Shown: positions 16,536 to 25,687, numbered from the stretch's first letter. The stretch is DNA of 46,243 bases from Pseudomonas guariconensis (GCF_015680235.1 NZ_JADLJL010000038.1:1-46243), one strand, 5' to 3'. Made by a program: numbers and translations. Notes: generated by a model not told the origin, from the sequence alone.

Positions 16536-17435
16536 TCAAGGGTTCCCTGCAGTGAAATCCGGCAAACCACCCAGCGGCCGATTGAACCGGTAGGGAATCG
16601 ACTCCAGCGCCAACCCCACATTGCGCTGCACCACGAAATGCAGGTGCGGCCCGGTGCTGTTGCCGGTGTTTCCCGACTTGGCCAGCAGCGCGCCCTGGGC
16701 CACCCGCTGCCCTTCGCTGACCACCACCGACCCACGCATCAGGTGCAAATACACGCCCATGGTGCCGTCCGGGTGCAGAACTCTGACGAAATTGCCCGCT
16801 GGGTTGTTGCCGCGACCGCGCTGGCTGTTCTCCACCTTCACCACCACGCCTTCGCGCGCCGCGACGATCGGCGTGCCTTCGGGCATGGCGACGTCCATCG
16901 CATAGCGCCCCTTGGGCCCGAAGTGGCTGAAGCGCCCGTTGGGCCCTTGGGTCAAGCGGAACGGGCCACCGCGCCAGGGGAATGGATAGCGGAAGGCTTG
17001 GGGCCGCTTGCTCGGGTCGCCCAGGGCATGGCGGAATTTCGTCTCGTATCGCAGCCGCCCGCCTGGCACCGCAGTCAACATGGTGAGCACCTGGGTCGAA
17101 CGCGGCGCCACCACACGCCGGATGACCCGTGGCGCGTTACCGCCCTGGGCATCGGCCAGGCGATACAGGCGAAGCTCGACCTCCACCGGGGCGAACAGCT
17201 CGTTGCGCGCGAAGAAGCGGGTGCCACCGGCAACCTCCACGGCGCGCAAGCGTATCTGGCTGTCCAGGCGCTCGACCATGGGTTCGCGCAGCACGAACGG
17301 CCTGGCACCAGGCAGCGGGTTTTCGGAGTAGGAGACCACGCCAAAGGCATCGGTGGTCTTGTAGAGGGTCATGCCCAGGCTCGACGCCGAGGCCGTGAGC
17401 AAGGCACAGAACAGCAGCAGGCGGGCGGCGGGCAT
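16536..17435 (-). CDS. Secreted M23-family metallopeptidase
   Basis: A 299-residue exported protein with a signal peptide (about 1-21) and an LysM-free beta-rich N-terminal half. A LytM/M23 peptidase domain occupies the C-terminal half (about 165-270). The zinc ligands are all visible: H171 and D181 (SHFGPKGRYAMD), and the HxH pair H264/H266 (GPHLHF), with H231 as the general base region. It should therefore be an active cell-wall endopeptidase rather than a degenerate EnvC/NlpD-type activator. The target bond is unknown. It is convergent with the CorC-like gene. Confidence 0.9.
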   Translation of the reverse strand: MPAARLLLFCALLTASASSLGMTLYKTTDAFGVVSYSENPLPGARPFVLREPMVERLDSQIRLRAVEVAGGTRFFARNELFAPVEVELRLYRLADAQGGNAPRVIRRVVAPRSTQVLTMLTAVPGGRLRYETKFRHALGDPSKRPQAFRYPFPWRGGPFRLTQGPNGRFSHFGPKGRYAMDVAMPEGTPIVAAREGVVVKVENSQRGRGNNPAGNFVRVLHPDGTMGVYLHLMRGSVVVSEGQRVAQGALLAKSGNTGNSTGPHLHFVVQRNVGLALESIPYRFNRPLGGLPDFTAGNP

Positions 17436-17621
17436 GATAGTGGCTTTTTGATAGTTGTTATGAACCGAAGCCTAGCAGCCACTTTCAGACGGGGTGTTGC
17501 AGTTGGTCGGGAATTGGTCGGTTGTCTGATTGCGGGAGAGGTCGGACCGCCCCAGCGCCGCTCCTACAAGAGGATCAGCGCTAGCCGCTTGTTCTCTGCG
17601 CAACGCAGGCCTGACGATAGA

Positions 17622-18524
17622 TCAGGCGCCGGGGGTGAAGTGCTTCTGGGCGGTGCCACGGGCGATCAGCCGCGACAGGTAGTCGAGCTTCTGCGCATCC
17701 TGGTCGACGAACTTGAAGGTCAGTTGCAGCCAGTCGCTGTCCGGCTTGGGCTCCAGGGCCGCCACGGCATGCAGGTAGCCGTTGAGGCGTGCCACCTCGG
17801 CATTCTCGCCCTGCTCCAGGTCCAGCACTGCACCTTCGAGCACCTGCGGCAAGGTCGTGCCACGGCGCACCACCAGCAATGCTTCCTTGAGGCTCAAGGC
17901 CTTGATCACACAGGCCTGGGTACCGCTGGAAAGCCGCAGCTGGCCCTGGCCACGCCCGCTCTGGGCCGCCGCCGCCGCGCTCTTGGGGGCCGGTGCGTTG
18001 ATCAGCGGCTTGTTGGGGGCCACGGCAGCCGCCACAGGCGCCTTGACCGTTTCGGCTCGCCCACCGGTGAGTGCACTCAACGAATCATTGGCGAACGCCG
18101 AGTTGATACGTGCCGGCGCGCTGTTCACCAGGCCTTCGAGCTTGCCGAGCTTGGTCAGGGCCTTCTTTACCTTGGTCAGCAGCTGCTCGTTGGTGAATGG
18201 TTTGCCCACGAAATCGGAGACGCCGGCCTGGATAGCCTGGATCACGTTCTCCTTGTCGCCACGGCTGGTCACCATGATGAACTGCAGGTCCTTGAGCTCG
18301 GCCTGCTGGCGGCACCAGGTGAGCAACTCAAGGCCGGACATTTCCGGCATTTCCCAGTCGCACAAGACCAGGTCGAAACGCTCCTTGCCCAGCAGGGTCA
18401 TGGCCTTGCGACCATTGACCGCGTCCTCGATGGCGATGCCTGGGAAGGCATTGCGCAGACACTTCCTCACCAGGTCGCGAATGAACGGCGCATCATCCAC
18501 GACCAGCACGTTGACCTTACTCAT
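17622..18524 (-). CDS. Response regulator with unidentified C-terminal domain
   Basis: A 300-residue protein. The receiver domain (1-125) is complete: acidic pair D10-D11, phospho-acceptor D56 (LCDWEMPEMSG), a threonine-class residue in VTSR and a lysine in GKPF. A low-complexity Ala/Pro/Lys linker follows (about 165-195). The C-terminal domain of about 95 residues (QLRLSSGTQACVIKALSLKE onward) resembles a PilZ-like beta barrel, but the RxxxR signature is not clear. No kinase gene is adjacent. The gene lies between an M23 peptidase and phoU, so a link to phosphate control is possible but not shown. Confidence 0.85.
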   Translation of the reverse strand: MSKVNVLVVDDAPFIRDLVRKCLRNAFPGIAIEDAVNGRKAMTLLGKERFDLVLCDWEMPEMSGLELLTWCRQQAELKDLQFIMVTSRGDKENVIQAIQAGVSDFVGKPFTNEQLLTKVKKALTKLGKLEGLVNSAPARINSAFANDSLSALTGGRAETVKAPVAAAVAPNKPLINAPAPKSAAAAAQSGRGQGQLRLSSGTQACVIKALSLKEALLVVRRGTTLPQVLEGAVLDLEQGENAEVARLNGYLHAVAALEPKPDSDWLQLTFKFVDQDAQKLDYLSRLIARGTAQKHFTPGA

Positions 18525-18640
18525 CGATACTCCTCTTGAACCCCGACTAGCTTACCGCCGACTGATGGCCATTTGCCAAACCATTGGTCACGCCGGGACT
18601 TCTCTCATCGTTCGCGGGTGCCTGCCGGCTGCCCGACCGC

Positions 18641-18671
18641 AAACGAAAACGCCCGGCCTAAGCCGGGCGTC
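18641..18671 (-). terminator. Intrinsic terminator of phoU
   Basis: An 8-bp GC stem (CGCCCGGC / GCCGGGCG, 18650-18657 and 18662-18669) with a 4-base loop lies just beyond the phoU stop. On the minus strand it is followed by TTTTCGTTT. Confidence 0.85.
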
Positions 18672-18688
18672 GATGCTCGGGAGCAACC

Positions 18689-19459
18689 TTACTTATCGTC
18701 CGATTGCGCCGGAACATTAGCGATTTCGGCGTCGTCCGCCGTTTCGCCTTGCACTTCGGCCTTCATACGCTTGAGGCCCATGTGGCGTACGTCGGTGCCG
18801 CGCACCAGGTAGATCACCAGCTCGGAAATGTTGCGCGCGTGGTCGCCGATGCGCTCCAGCGAACGCAGGGCCCAGATCACGCTCAGTACGCGGGAGATCG
18901 AACGTGGGTCTTCCATCATGTAGGTGACCAGCTCGCGCAGTGCGGTCTTGTATTCACGGTCGATGGTCTTGTCGTACTGGGCCACCGACAGCGCAAGGTC
19001 GGCATCGAAGCGGGCGAAGGCGTCCAGGGCATCACGCACCATGTTGCGCACCTGGTCGCCGATGTGGCGCACCTCGACGTAACCGCGGGGCGATTCACCT
19101 TCCTCGCACAACTGGATGGCGCGGCGGGCGATCTTGGTGGATTCGTCGCCGATGCGCTCCAGGTCGATCACCGACTTGGAGATGCTGATGATCAAGCGCA
19201 GGTCGGAGGCCGCCGGCTGGCGACGGGCGAGGATGCGCACGCATTCCTCGTCGATGTTGCGCTCCATCTGGTTGATCTGTTCGTCGACTTCACGGACCTG
19301 CTGAGCCAGGCCCGAATCGGCCTCGATCAGTGCGGTGACCGCGTCGTTGACCTGCTTCTCGACCAGGCCGCCCATCGCCAGAAGGTGGCTACGCACCTCT
19401 TCGAGCTCGGCGTTGAACTGCTGGGAGATGTGATGGGTGAGGCTCTCTTTGTTGATCAT
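18689..19459 (-). CDS. phoU: Phosphate signalling protein PhoU
   Basis: A 256-residue cytoplasmic helical protein that links the Pst transporter to PhoR and keeps PhoB inactive when phosphate is plentiful. The two three-helix repeats are recognisable by their metal-binding motifs SVIDLERIGDESTKIAR (first repeat) and SLERIGDHARNISEL (second repeat). I chose the ATG at 19459 with GGAG 8 bases upstream; the open frame upstream of it crosses a REP pair and is not coding. It is downstream of pstB but separated from it by 159 bases containing a strong inverted repeat. Confidence 0.96.
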   Translation of the reverse strand: MINKESLTHHISQQFNAELEEVRSHLLAMGGLVEKQVNDAVTALIEADSGLAQQVREVDEQINQMERNIDEECVRILARRQPAASDLRLIISISKSVIDLERIGDESTKIARRAIQLCEEGESPRGYVEVRHIGDQVRNMVRDALDAFARFDADLALSVAQYDKTIDREYKTALRELVTYMMEDPRSISRVLSVIWALRSLERIGDHARNISELVIYLVRGTDVRHMGLKRMKAEVQGETADDAEIANVPAQSDDK

Positions 19460-19518
19460 CGTTTCGCTCCGCGAAGAAGCTGCAAGCTTCAAGAAATTCG
19501 TATCGTTCCCTGGCGGCA

Positions 19519-19612
19519 CCTGTGGGAGCGGGCTTGCCCAGCGATTGCGATCGACCGCTCGGCATGGCTGCCCGCCCAGGCTCAATCGCGGGACAAGCCC
19601 GCTCCCACAGGG
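19519..19612. repeat. REP inverted pair between pstB and phoU
   Basis: Arms of about 28 bases, beginning CCTGTGGGAGCGGGCTTG at 19519 and ending AAGCCCGCTCCCACAGG at 19612, with a loop of about 35 bases. Being inside the pstSCAB-phoU unit it may protect upstream mRNA or lower phoU expression. Confidence 0.85.
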
Positions 19613-19618
19613 TGGGGA

Positions 19619-20452
19619 TTAACCGTAACGACCAGTGATGTAGTCTTCGGTCTGCTTCTTCGCCGGGTTGGTGAACAGGGTATCGGTATCACCGAATTCG
19701 ACCAGTTTGCCCATATACATGAACGCGGTGTAGTCCGAGACGCGCGCCGCCTGCTGCATGTTATGGGTCACGATGACGATGGTGTACTTGGACTTGAGCT
19801 CGTAGATCAGCTCCTCGACCTTCAGGGTCGAGATCGGGTCCAGAGCCGAGCACGGCTCGTCGAGCAGCAGGACTTCCGGCTCCACGGCGATGGTGCGGGC
19901 GATGACCAGACGCTGCTGCTGGCCGCCGGACAGGCCCAGGGCCGAATCGTGCAACCGGTCCTTGACCTCGTCCCACAGCGCGGCGCCCTTCAGGGCCCAT
20001 TCGACGGCCTCGTCGAGCACGCGCTTCTTGTTGATGCCCTGGATACGCAGGCCGTAGACCACGTTTTCATAGATGGTCTTGGGGAACGGGTTGGGCTTCT
20101 GGAACACCATGCCGACCCGGCGGCGCAGCTCGGCCACGTCCTCGCCCTTGCGGTAGATGTTGTGGCCGTACAGGTTGATGGCGCCTTCCACGCGGCAACC
20201 GTCGACCAGGTCGTTCATGCGGTTGAAGGTGCGCAGCAGGGTCGACTTGCCGCAGCCGGACGGGCCGATGAAGGCGGTCACGCGCTGCTTGGGAATGTTC
20301 ATCTGCACGTCGAACAGGGCTTGCTTGTCACCGTAGAACAGGGACAGGCCGGGTACTTCGATGGCCACGGTTTCTTCGGCCAGGCGCAGGCTCTGCTTGT
20401 CGCGGCCCAGGGCGGACATGTCGATGCCGTGGGCGTGGGATTCTTGCTGCAT
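19619..20452 (-). CDS. pstB: Phosphate ABC transporter ATPase PstB
   Basis: A 277-residue ATP-binding subunit that powers phosphate import through PstA-PstC. Walker A is GPSGCGKST (63-71), with Q-loop VFQKPNPFP, signature LSGGQQQR, Walker B VLLLDEPCSALDP and the H-loop histidine in IVTHNMQQ. The N-terminus is about 20 residues longer than in E. coli. I chose the ATG at 20452 because GGAG lies 7 bases before it; an ATG four codons upstream lacks a ribosome site. It follows pstA by 72 bases. Confidence 0.96.
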   Translation of the reverse strand: MQQESHAHGIDMSALGRDKQSLRLAEETVAIEVPGLSLFYGDKQALFDVQMNIPKQRVTAFIGPSGCGKSTLLRTFNRMNDLVDGCRVEGAINLYGHNIYRKGEDVAELRRRVGMVFQKPNPFPKTIYENVVYGLRIQGINKKRVLDEAVEWALKGAALWDEVKDRLHDSALGLSGGQQQRLVIARTIAVEPEVLLLDEPCSALDPISTLKVEELIYELKSKYTIVIVTHNMQQAARVSDYTAFMYMGKLVEFGDTDTLFTNPAKKQTEDYITGRYG

Positions 20453-20524
20453 GGTCAACTCCATACGCTATCAATTCGTTTCAAAGGGCCGCCCGGCTTA
20501 CGGGCGGCACGCTTGCAATCAGGA

Positions 20525-22195
20525 TCAGCTGTCGAGGGCCTTGTACTTCTCGCGCAGGTGGTTACGGATCCACACCGCCGAGAGGTTGAGGGTGGCGATC
20601 ACCAGCACCAGCAGCAACGCGGTGGCATACACCAGCGGTCGCGCGGCCTCGACGTTGGGGCTCTGGAAGCCGACGTCGTAGATGTGGAAGCCCAGGTGCA
20701 TGATCTTCTGGTCCAGGTGCAGGTACGGGTAGTTGCCGTCCACCGGCAACGACGGCGCCAGCTTCACCACACCCACCAGCATCAGCGGTGCCACTTCGCC
20801 CGCGGCACGGGCCACGGCGAGGATCATGCCGGTCATCATGGCCGGGCTTGCCATCGGCAGGACGATCTTCCACAGGGTCTCGGCCTTGGTCGCGCCAAGG
20901 GCCAGGGAGCCTTCGCGCACGGTACGCGGGATCCGCGCCAGGCCTTCCTCGGTGGCCACGATCACCACCGGCACGGCCAGCAGCGCCAGGGTCAGCGAGG
21001 CCCACAGCAGGCCTGGGGTACCCAGGGTCGGGGCCGGCAGCGCCTCGGGGAAGAACAGCCGGTCGATCGAGCCGCCCAGCACGTAGACGAAGAAGCCCAG
21101 GCCGAACACGCCGTAGACGATCGCCGGTACACCGGCGAGGTTGTTCACCGCGATGCGGATCAGGCGCGTCACCGGGCCCTGCTTGGCATATTCGCGCAGG
21201 TATACCGCCGCCAGTACGCCGAACGGGGTGACGATCACGGCCATGATCAGGGTCATCATCACGGTGCCGAAGATGGCCGGGAAGATACCGCCCTCGGTGT
21301 TGGCTTCACGCGGGTCGTCGCTGAGGAATTCCCAGACTTTGCTGAAGTACACGCCCATCTTGGTCATGGCCGACATGCCGTTGGGCTGGTACGCGTGGAC
21401 CACCTTGCTCAGGTTGATCTCCACTTCGCGACCGTTGCCGTCACGGGCCACCAGGCTGTCGCGGGAGAACGCCTGGTGCAGGCCGGTCAGGCGCTCTTCG
21501 ATGGCCTTGTAGCGGTTGTTCAGCTCGGCGCGGTCGGCCTCGATATCGGCCTGGGCCGCGGCGTCCAGCTTGCCATCGAGCTCCAGCTTGCGGGTCTGCA
21601 AGCGCAGGCGCTCCAGGCCATGGTTGATGGCGCCGATGTCCTTCTTCTCGAGGGTCTGCAGTTCGGAAGCCAACTGGTCGGCACGCTTGAGGCGCGCCTG
21701 TAGCTCGGCCCAGGCACCTGCGCCTTCGGCGACCACGCGGCCTTCTTCCTTGACGCTCACCAGATAGCCGTAGAAGTTGCCCCACTCGCGGCGCTCCAGG
21801 GCGATCAAGTCGGCAGGCTTCTGCTGATCGACCAGCCACTCGCCGACCAGCCAGGTGAAGTCGCTGCCGTTGAGGTCGCGGTTGCCGACCTTGACCAGCT
21901 CGCGCGTCATGAACTCCGGGCCTTCGTCCGGCACCGGCAGGCCGGCACCCTTGAGGCGGGCGCGTGGCACTTCTTCCTTCTGCACCACTTCGCCGATGAT
22001 CACATGGTCACCCTGACCCGGCACCTTGTAGGTGGCCTGGATCAGGTCGGCCGGCCAGAAGTGGCCCAGGCCACGGACGGCGATCACGGCAAGCAGGCCG
22101 ACGGTCATGATCACCGCCATGGCGACCGCGCCACCGCTGATCCAGACGCCGGGGGCGCCGCTCTTGAACCAGCCTTTGAGGGAATCCTTTTTCAC
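20525..22195 (-). CDS. pstA: Phosphate ABC transporter permease PstA (enlarged)
   Basis: A 556-residue inner-membrane permease subunit. The C-terminal part (about 300-545) is the normal PstA core, with six membrane helices and the ATPase-docking EAA loop EGSLALGATKAETLWKIVLP. Between the first helix (about 18-41) and that core lies an extra segment of about 250 residues. It is rich in charged and leucine-containing heptads (about 165-245, probably a coiled coil) and should lie in the periplasm. E. coli PstA has about 296 residues and lacks it. The same enlargement is known in other pseudomonads. It is 17 bases from pstC. Confidence 0.94.
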   Translation of the reverse strand: MKKDSLKGWFKSGAPGVWISGGAVAMAVIMTVGLLAVIAVRGLGHFWPADLIQATYKVPGQGDHVIIGEVVQKEEVPRARLKGAGLPVPDEGPEFMTRELVKVGNRDLNGSDFTWLVGEWLVDQQKPADLIALERREWGNFYGYLVSVKEEGRVVAEGAGAWAELQARLKRADQLASELQTLEKKDIGAINHGLERLRLQTRKLELDGKLDAAAQADIEADRAELNNRYKAIEERLTGLHQAFSRDSLVARDGNGREVEINLSKVVHAYQPNGMSAMTKMGVYFSKVWEFLSDDPREANTEGGIFPAIFGTVMMTLIMAVIVTPFGVLAAVYLREYAKQGPVTRLIRIAVNNLAGVPAIVYGVFGLGFFVYVLGGSIDRLFFPEALPAPTLGTPGLLWASLTLALLAVPVVIVATEEGLARIPRTVREGSLALGATKAETLWKIVLPMASPAMMTGMILAVARAAGEVAPLMLVGVVKLAPSLPVDGNYPYLHLDQKIMHLGFHIYDVGFQSPNVEAARPLVYATALLLVLVIATLNLSAVWIRNHLREKYKALDS

Positions 22196-22212
22196 GGATC
22201 TCTACCTTTCTA

Positions 22213-24501
22213 TCAAAGCGACGAGTATTTCTTGCGCAGACGCTGGCGAATCAGCTCAGCCAAGGTGTTCATGATGAACGTGAACATCAGCAGCACGAGG
22301 GCGGCGAGGAACAGCACACGGTAGTGGCTGCCGCCGACTTCCGACTCGGGCATTTCCACGGCCACGTTGGCGGCCAGGGTGCGCATGCCTTCGAACAGAT
22401 TCAGCTCCATGACCGGGGTGTTGCCAGTGGCCATGAGCACGATCATGGTCTCGCCCACCGCACGGCCCATGCCGATCATCAGCGCCGAGAAGATGCCCGG
22501 GCTTGCGGTGAGGATGACCACGCGGGTCAGGGTCTGCCAGGGCGTCGCGCCCAGGGCCAGGGAGCCCAGGGTCAGGCTGCGCGGCACGCTGAACACGGCG
22601 TCCTCGGCGATCGAGTAGATGTTCGGGATGACCGCGAAGCCCATGGCGATACCGACTACCAGGGCGTTGCGCTGGTCGTAGGTGATACCCAGGTCGTTGG
22701 TGATCCACAGGCGCATGTCACCGCCGAAGAACCAGGTCTCTAGGAACGGGCTCATGTACAGGGCGAACCAGCCGATCACCAGGATCACCGGGATCAGGAT
22801 CGCCGCTTCCCAGCCATCCGGGATGCGCAGGCGGATCGATTCGGGCAGGCGGCTCCAGGAGAAGCCGGCGACGAGGATACCGATCGGCAGGATCAGCAGC
22901 AGGCTGAACACGCCCGGCAGGTGCCCCTCAAGGTACGGGGCCAGGAACAGGCCGGCGAAGAAGCCCAGGATCACCGTCGGCATCGCTTCCATCAGTTCGA
23001 TCACCGGCTTGACCTTGCGGCGCATGCCCGGGGCCATGAAGTAGGCGGTGTAGATAGCGGCGGCAATGGCCAGAGGCGCGGCGAGGATCATCGCGTAGAA
23101 GGCGGCCTTCAGGGTACCGAAGGTCAGCGGCGACAGGCTCAGCTTGGGCTCGAAGTCGGTATTGGACGCCGTGGACTGCCAGACGTACTTCGGCTCGTCG
23201 TAGTTTTCATACCAGACCTTGCCCCACAGCGCGCTGAAGGAAACCTCCGGATGCGGGTTCTTCAGGCTCAGCGGCAGCAGCTTGCCACCCTGCTCGATGA
23301 TGATGCGGTTGGCGCGTGGCGACAGGGCCAGAATACCGGCACCTTCGGCTACCGGCTCGACCAGCAGGGTGCGATGCGCAGTGCTGTGGAACACGCCCAG
23401 CTGGCCTTCGCTGTCCAGGGCGATGAAGCCCTTGCGGCGCTCTTCGGCATCGATCTGCACGACCGGCGCCTTGCCCATCTGGAAGCTGCGGATCAGCTTG
23501 AAACGCGACTCGCCATCCGGATCGCGGGCCATGAACCACTGGCTCAGGCCGCCCTTGGAATCACCGAAGATCAGCGAGATGCCGCCGACCAGCTGGGCGC
23601 TGGCGGTGATCTCGGTGTTGCCGTCCTCGGACAACTTGTAGCGCCCGTTCAGGCTCTTCTCGCGCAGGCTGAAGACATCGGCGGTGGCGCGGCCGTTGAC
23701 CACGTACAGCCACTGCTGGCGCGGGTCGATGAAGATAGCCTTGACCGTCTCGGTCATCTGCGGAAGGTCGATGCGGTTCTGCTCGCTGGTGACCTCGCCG
23801 GTCATCATGTTCTCTTCGCGAGTCAGCTCGATCACCTGCAGGTGCGAACCGGTGGAGCCGGCCAGCAGCAGGGTGTCGCCGTTAACGTTGACGCTCACGT
23901 GCTCGAGGGCACGGCCCTGGTCGTCCAGGGTGAACGCTTGCTGGCCATACGGGAAGTCGATGGCCGGCGTGATGGTCTTCTTGTTGTCCGGGTAGGTGAT
24001 CTTGTAGCTGTGGTTGAACACCAGCGCCTGGCCGTTGGACAGACCCAGCACCACCACCGGGCTGCCTGGCTGGTCGGTGCTGATCGAGGCCACCTGGACG
24101 CCTGCCGGCAGCGGCAGGTCGATGCGCTTGACCTCGGCACCGGTCTTGGTGTCGAAGAACAGCGCCTGGCCCTTGTCGGAAACGCGCATGCCCACGAGGT
24201 TCTGCTCCTCGAGGGCGATCATCAGCGGCTTGCCGGCGTCCTGTTGCAGCCAGGTCGGTTCCAGGGCCTTCTTGCTGGTCAACTCGGCGCCCTGGAACAG
24301 CGGCAGCACCACATAGGCCAGGTAGAAGAAGATCAGGGTGATGGCTGCCAGCACGGCAAGCCCGCCCACCAGTACGTACCAGCGGGTCAGGCGGTCCTTC
24401 AGCGCACGCATGCGCCGCTTGCGTTGCAGCTCGGGCGTATTGAAGTCAATCCGCACGGGGGGAGAATTTTGGGTCATTGTGGAGTTGGCCAGATCATTCA
24501 T
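22213..24501 (-). CDS. pstC: Phosphate ABC transporter permease PstC (enlarged)
   Basis: A 762-residue permease subunit, more than twice the length of E. coli PstC (about 319). After a first membrane helix (about 40-65) comes a roughly 370-residue periplasmic region with many short beta segments that look like a propeller (for example QRLYVVNGRATADVF-type strands). The permease core is C-terminal (about 455-750), with EAA loop LTLGSLALGATPWQTLTRVV. The start is uncertain: ATG at 24501, a GTG two codons upstream, or an ATG at 24477. A Pho box lies directly upstream. The gene is co-directional with pstA and pstS. Confidence 0.93.
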   Translation of the reverse strand: MNDLANSTMTQNSPPVRIDFNTPELQRKRRMRALKDRLTRWYVLVGGLAVLAAITLIFFYLAYVVLPLFQGAELTSKKALEPTWLQQDAGKPLMIALEEQNLVGMRVSDKGQALFFDTKTGAEVKRIDLPLPAGVQVASISTDQPGSPVVVLGLSNGQALVFNHSYKITYPDNKKTITPAIDFPYGQQAFTLDDQGRALEHVSVNVNGDTLLLAGSTGSHLQVIELTREENMMTGEVTSEQNRIDLPQMTETVKAIFIDPRQQWLYVVNGRATADVFSLREKSLNGRYKLSEDGNTEITASAQLVGGISLIFGDSKGGLSQWFMARDPDGESRFKLIRSFQMGKAPVVQIDAEERRKGFIALDSEGQLGVFHSTAHRTLLVEPVAEGAGILALSPRANRIIIEQGGKLLPLSLKNPHPEVSFSALWGKVWYENYDEPKYVWQSTASNTDFEPKLSLSPLTFGTLKAAFYAMILAAPLAIAAAIYTAYFMAPGMRRKVKPVIELMEAMPTVILGFFAGLFLAPYLEGHLPGVFSLLLILPIGILVAGFSWSRLPESIRLRIPDGWEAAILIPVILVIGWFALYMSPFLETWFFGGDMRLWITNDLGITYDQRNALVVGIAMGFAVIPNIYSIAEDAVFSVPRSLTLGSLALGATPWQTLTRVVILTASPGIFSALMIGMGRAVGETMIVLMATGNTPVMELNLFEGMRTLAANVAVEMPESEVGGSHYRVLFLAALVLLMFTFIMNTLAELIRQRLRKKYSSL

Positions 24502-24507
24502 GCGCAC

Positions 24508-24552
24508 ACCCTAGCGGTCCCGTATGACAAAAACATGACAATGCAGTGACGC
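24508..24552 (-). promoter_or_regulatory. Pho box in front of pstC
   Basis: Read on the minus strand there are three 7-base units at 11-base spacing: GCGTCAC (24546-24552), TTGTCAT (24535-24541) and TTGTCAT (24524-24530). The last two each match 6 of 7 consensus positions. TAGGGT (24508-24513) follows 10 bases later as a weak -10. Transcription would then start at about the ATG at 24501, giving a very short or absent leader. Confidence 0.75.
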
Positions 24553-24632
24553 AAAAAAGCCCGCCGCTCAGGAGCCCTGGCTTCGGACTGAGAATTCGTG
24601 GAAGAGGCCGGGCATTAGCGCCGGCCTCTTCC
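24551..24632 (-). terminator. Terminator region after pstS
   Basis: A 12-bp perfect stem (GGAAGAGGCCGG / CCGGCCTCTTCC, 24600-24611 and 24621-24632) lies just beyond the pstS stop. About 40 bases further is a second weaker stem that ends in a run of six T on the minus strand (complement of AAAAAA at 24554-24559). Together they should stop or reduce read-through into pstC. Confidence 0.65.
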
Positions 24633-24640
24633 TCAGTTAC

Positions 24641-25639
24641 TTACTTCTTTGCAACGTTACCGGCGTGGGACAGGCCCAGGTCAGCCAGGGTCTTGTCGAC
24701 CACTTTGGCCGGCAGCGGGATGTAACCGTCCTTCACCACGACCTGCTGGCCAGCCTGCGACAGCACCAGCTTGACGAACTCGGCTTCCAGCGGGGCCAGA
24801 GGCTTGTTCGGTGCCTTGTTGACGTAGACGTACAGGAAGCGCGACAGCGGGTAGGTGCCGTTCAGGGCGTTGGCTTCGTTGTCCTCGATGAACGCGCCAC
24901 CTTCCTTCTTGGCCAGGGGCACGGTCTTGACGCTGGCGGTCTTGTAGCCGATGCCCGAGTAGCCGATGCCGTTCAGCGAGCTGCTGATCGACTGCACGAC
25001 CGAAGCCGAGCCAGGCTGTTCGTTGACGTTAGGCTTGAAGTCGCCTTTGCACAGGGCTTCTTCCTTGAAGTAGCCGTAGGTACCGGACACCGAGTTGCGG
25101 CCGAACAGTTGGATTGGCTTGTTGGCCAGATCACCCGTCACGCCGATGTCGCCCCAGGTTTTCACGTCGGCTTTGGCGCCGCACAGGCGAGTGGAGGAGA
25201 AGATCGCATCGACTTGGGCCATGGTCAGGCCTTTGATCGGGTTGTCCTTGTGCACGAACACGGCCAGGGCGTCGACGGCGACCGGGATGGCGGTCGGCTT
25301 GTAGCCGTACTTCTGCTCGAAGGCCTGCAGCTCGACATCCTTCATCTTGCGGCTCATAGGGCCGAGGTTGGCGGTACCTTCGGTCAGCGCGGGTGGCGCG
25401 GTGGAGGAGCCGGCAGCCTGGATCTGGATGTTTACGTTCGGATATTCCTTCTTGTAGGCCTCGGCCCACAGAGTCATCAGGTTCGCCAGGGTATCGGAAC
25501 CGACGCTGGAGAGGTTGCCCGATACGCCAGTGGTCTTGGTGTAGGTCGGGATTGCAGGATCGACGGCGGCAACCGCATTGGCGGTAGCGACGCCAGCGGC
25601 GGCGAACGTGAGGGCCGCCATCAAACGCTTCAGTTTCAT
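24641..25639 (-). CDS. pstS: Phosphate-binding periplasmic protein PstS
   Basis: A 332-residue high-affinity phosphate-binding protein. The signal peptide ends near ANAVAA (residue 25). The ligand-binding loops include SVGSDTLANLM, AGSSTAPPAL and FGRNSVSGTYGYFKE, the last being the serine-rich phosphate loop. It delivers phosphate to PstC-PstA. The gene has its own Pho box upstream and a terminator downstream, so it can be made in great excess over the membrane subunits. AGGAG precedes the ATG at 25639. Confidence 0.96.
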   Translation of the reverse strand: MKLKRLMAALTFAAAGVATANAVAAVDPAIPTYTKTTGVSGNLSSVGSDTLANLMTLWAEAYKKEYPNVNIQIQAAGSSTAPPALTEGTANLGPMSRKMKDVELQAFEQKYGYKPTAIPVAVDALAVFVHKDNPIKGLTMAQVDAIFSSTRLCGAKADVKTWGDIGVTGDLANKPIQLFGRNSVSGTYGYFKEEALCKGDFKPNVNEQPGSASVVQSISSSLNGIGYSGIGYKTASVKTVPLAKKEGGAFIEDNEANALNGTYPLSRFLYVYVNKAPNKPLAPLEAEFVKLVLSQAGQQVVVKDGYIPLPAKVVDKTLADLGLSHAGNVAKK

Positions 25640-25687
25640 GCCTAACTCCTAGCAGGAATATTTGGGGTGTGAGATGGAACGGGCCCA

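Noticed and set aside
18704..21703. A very long open frame on the plus strand opposite phoU, pstB and pstA
   Set aside because: It is antisense to three certain genes, is very rich in His, Gln, Asp and Gly, as expected from the complement of G+C-rich coding sequence, and crosses a REP pair.
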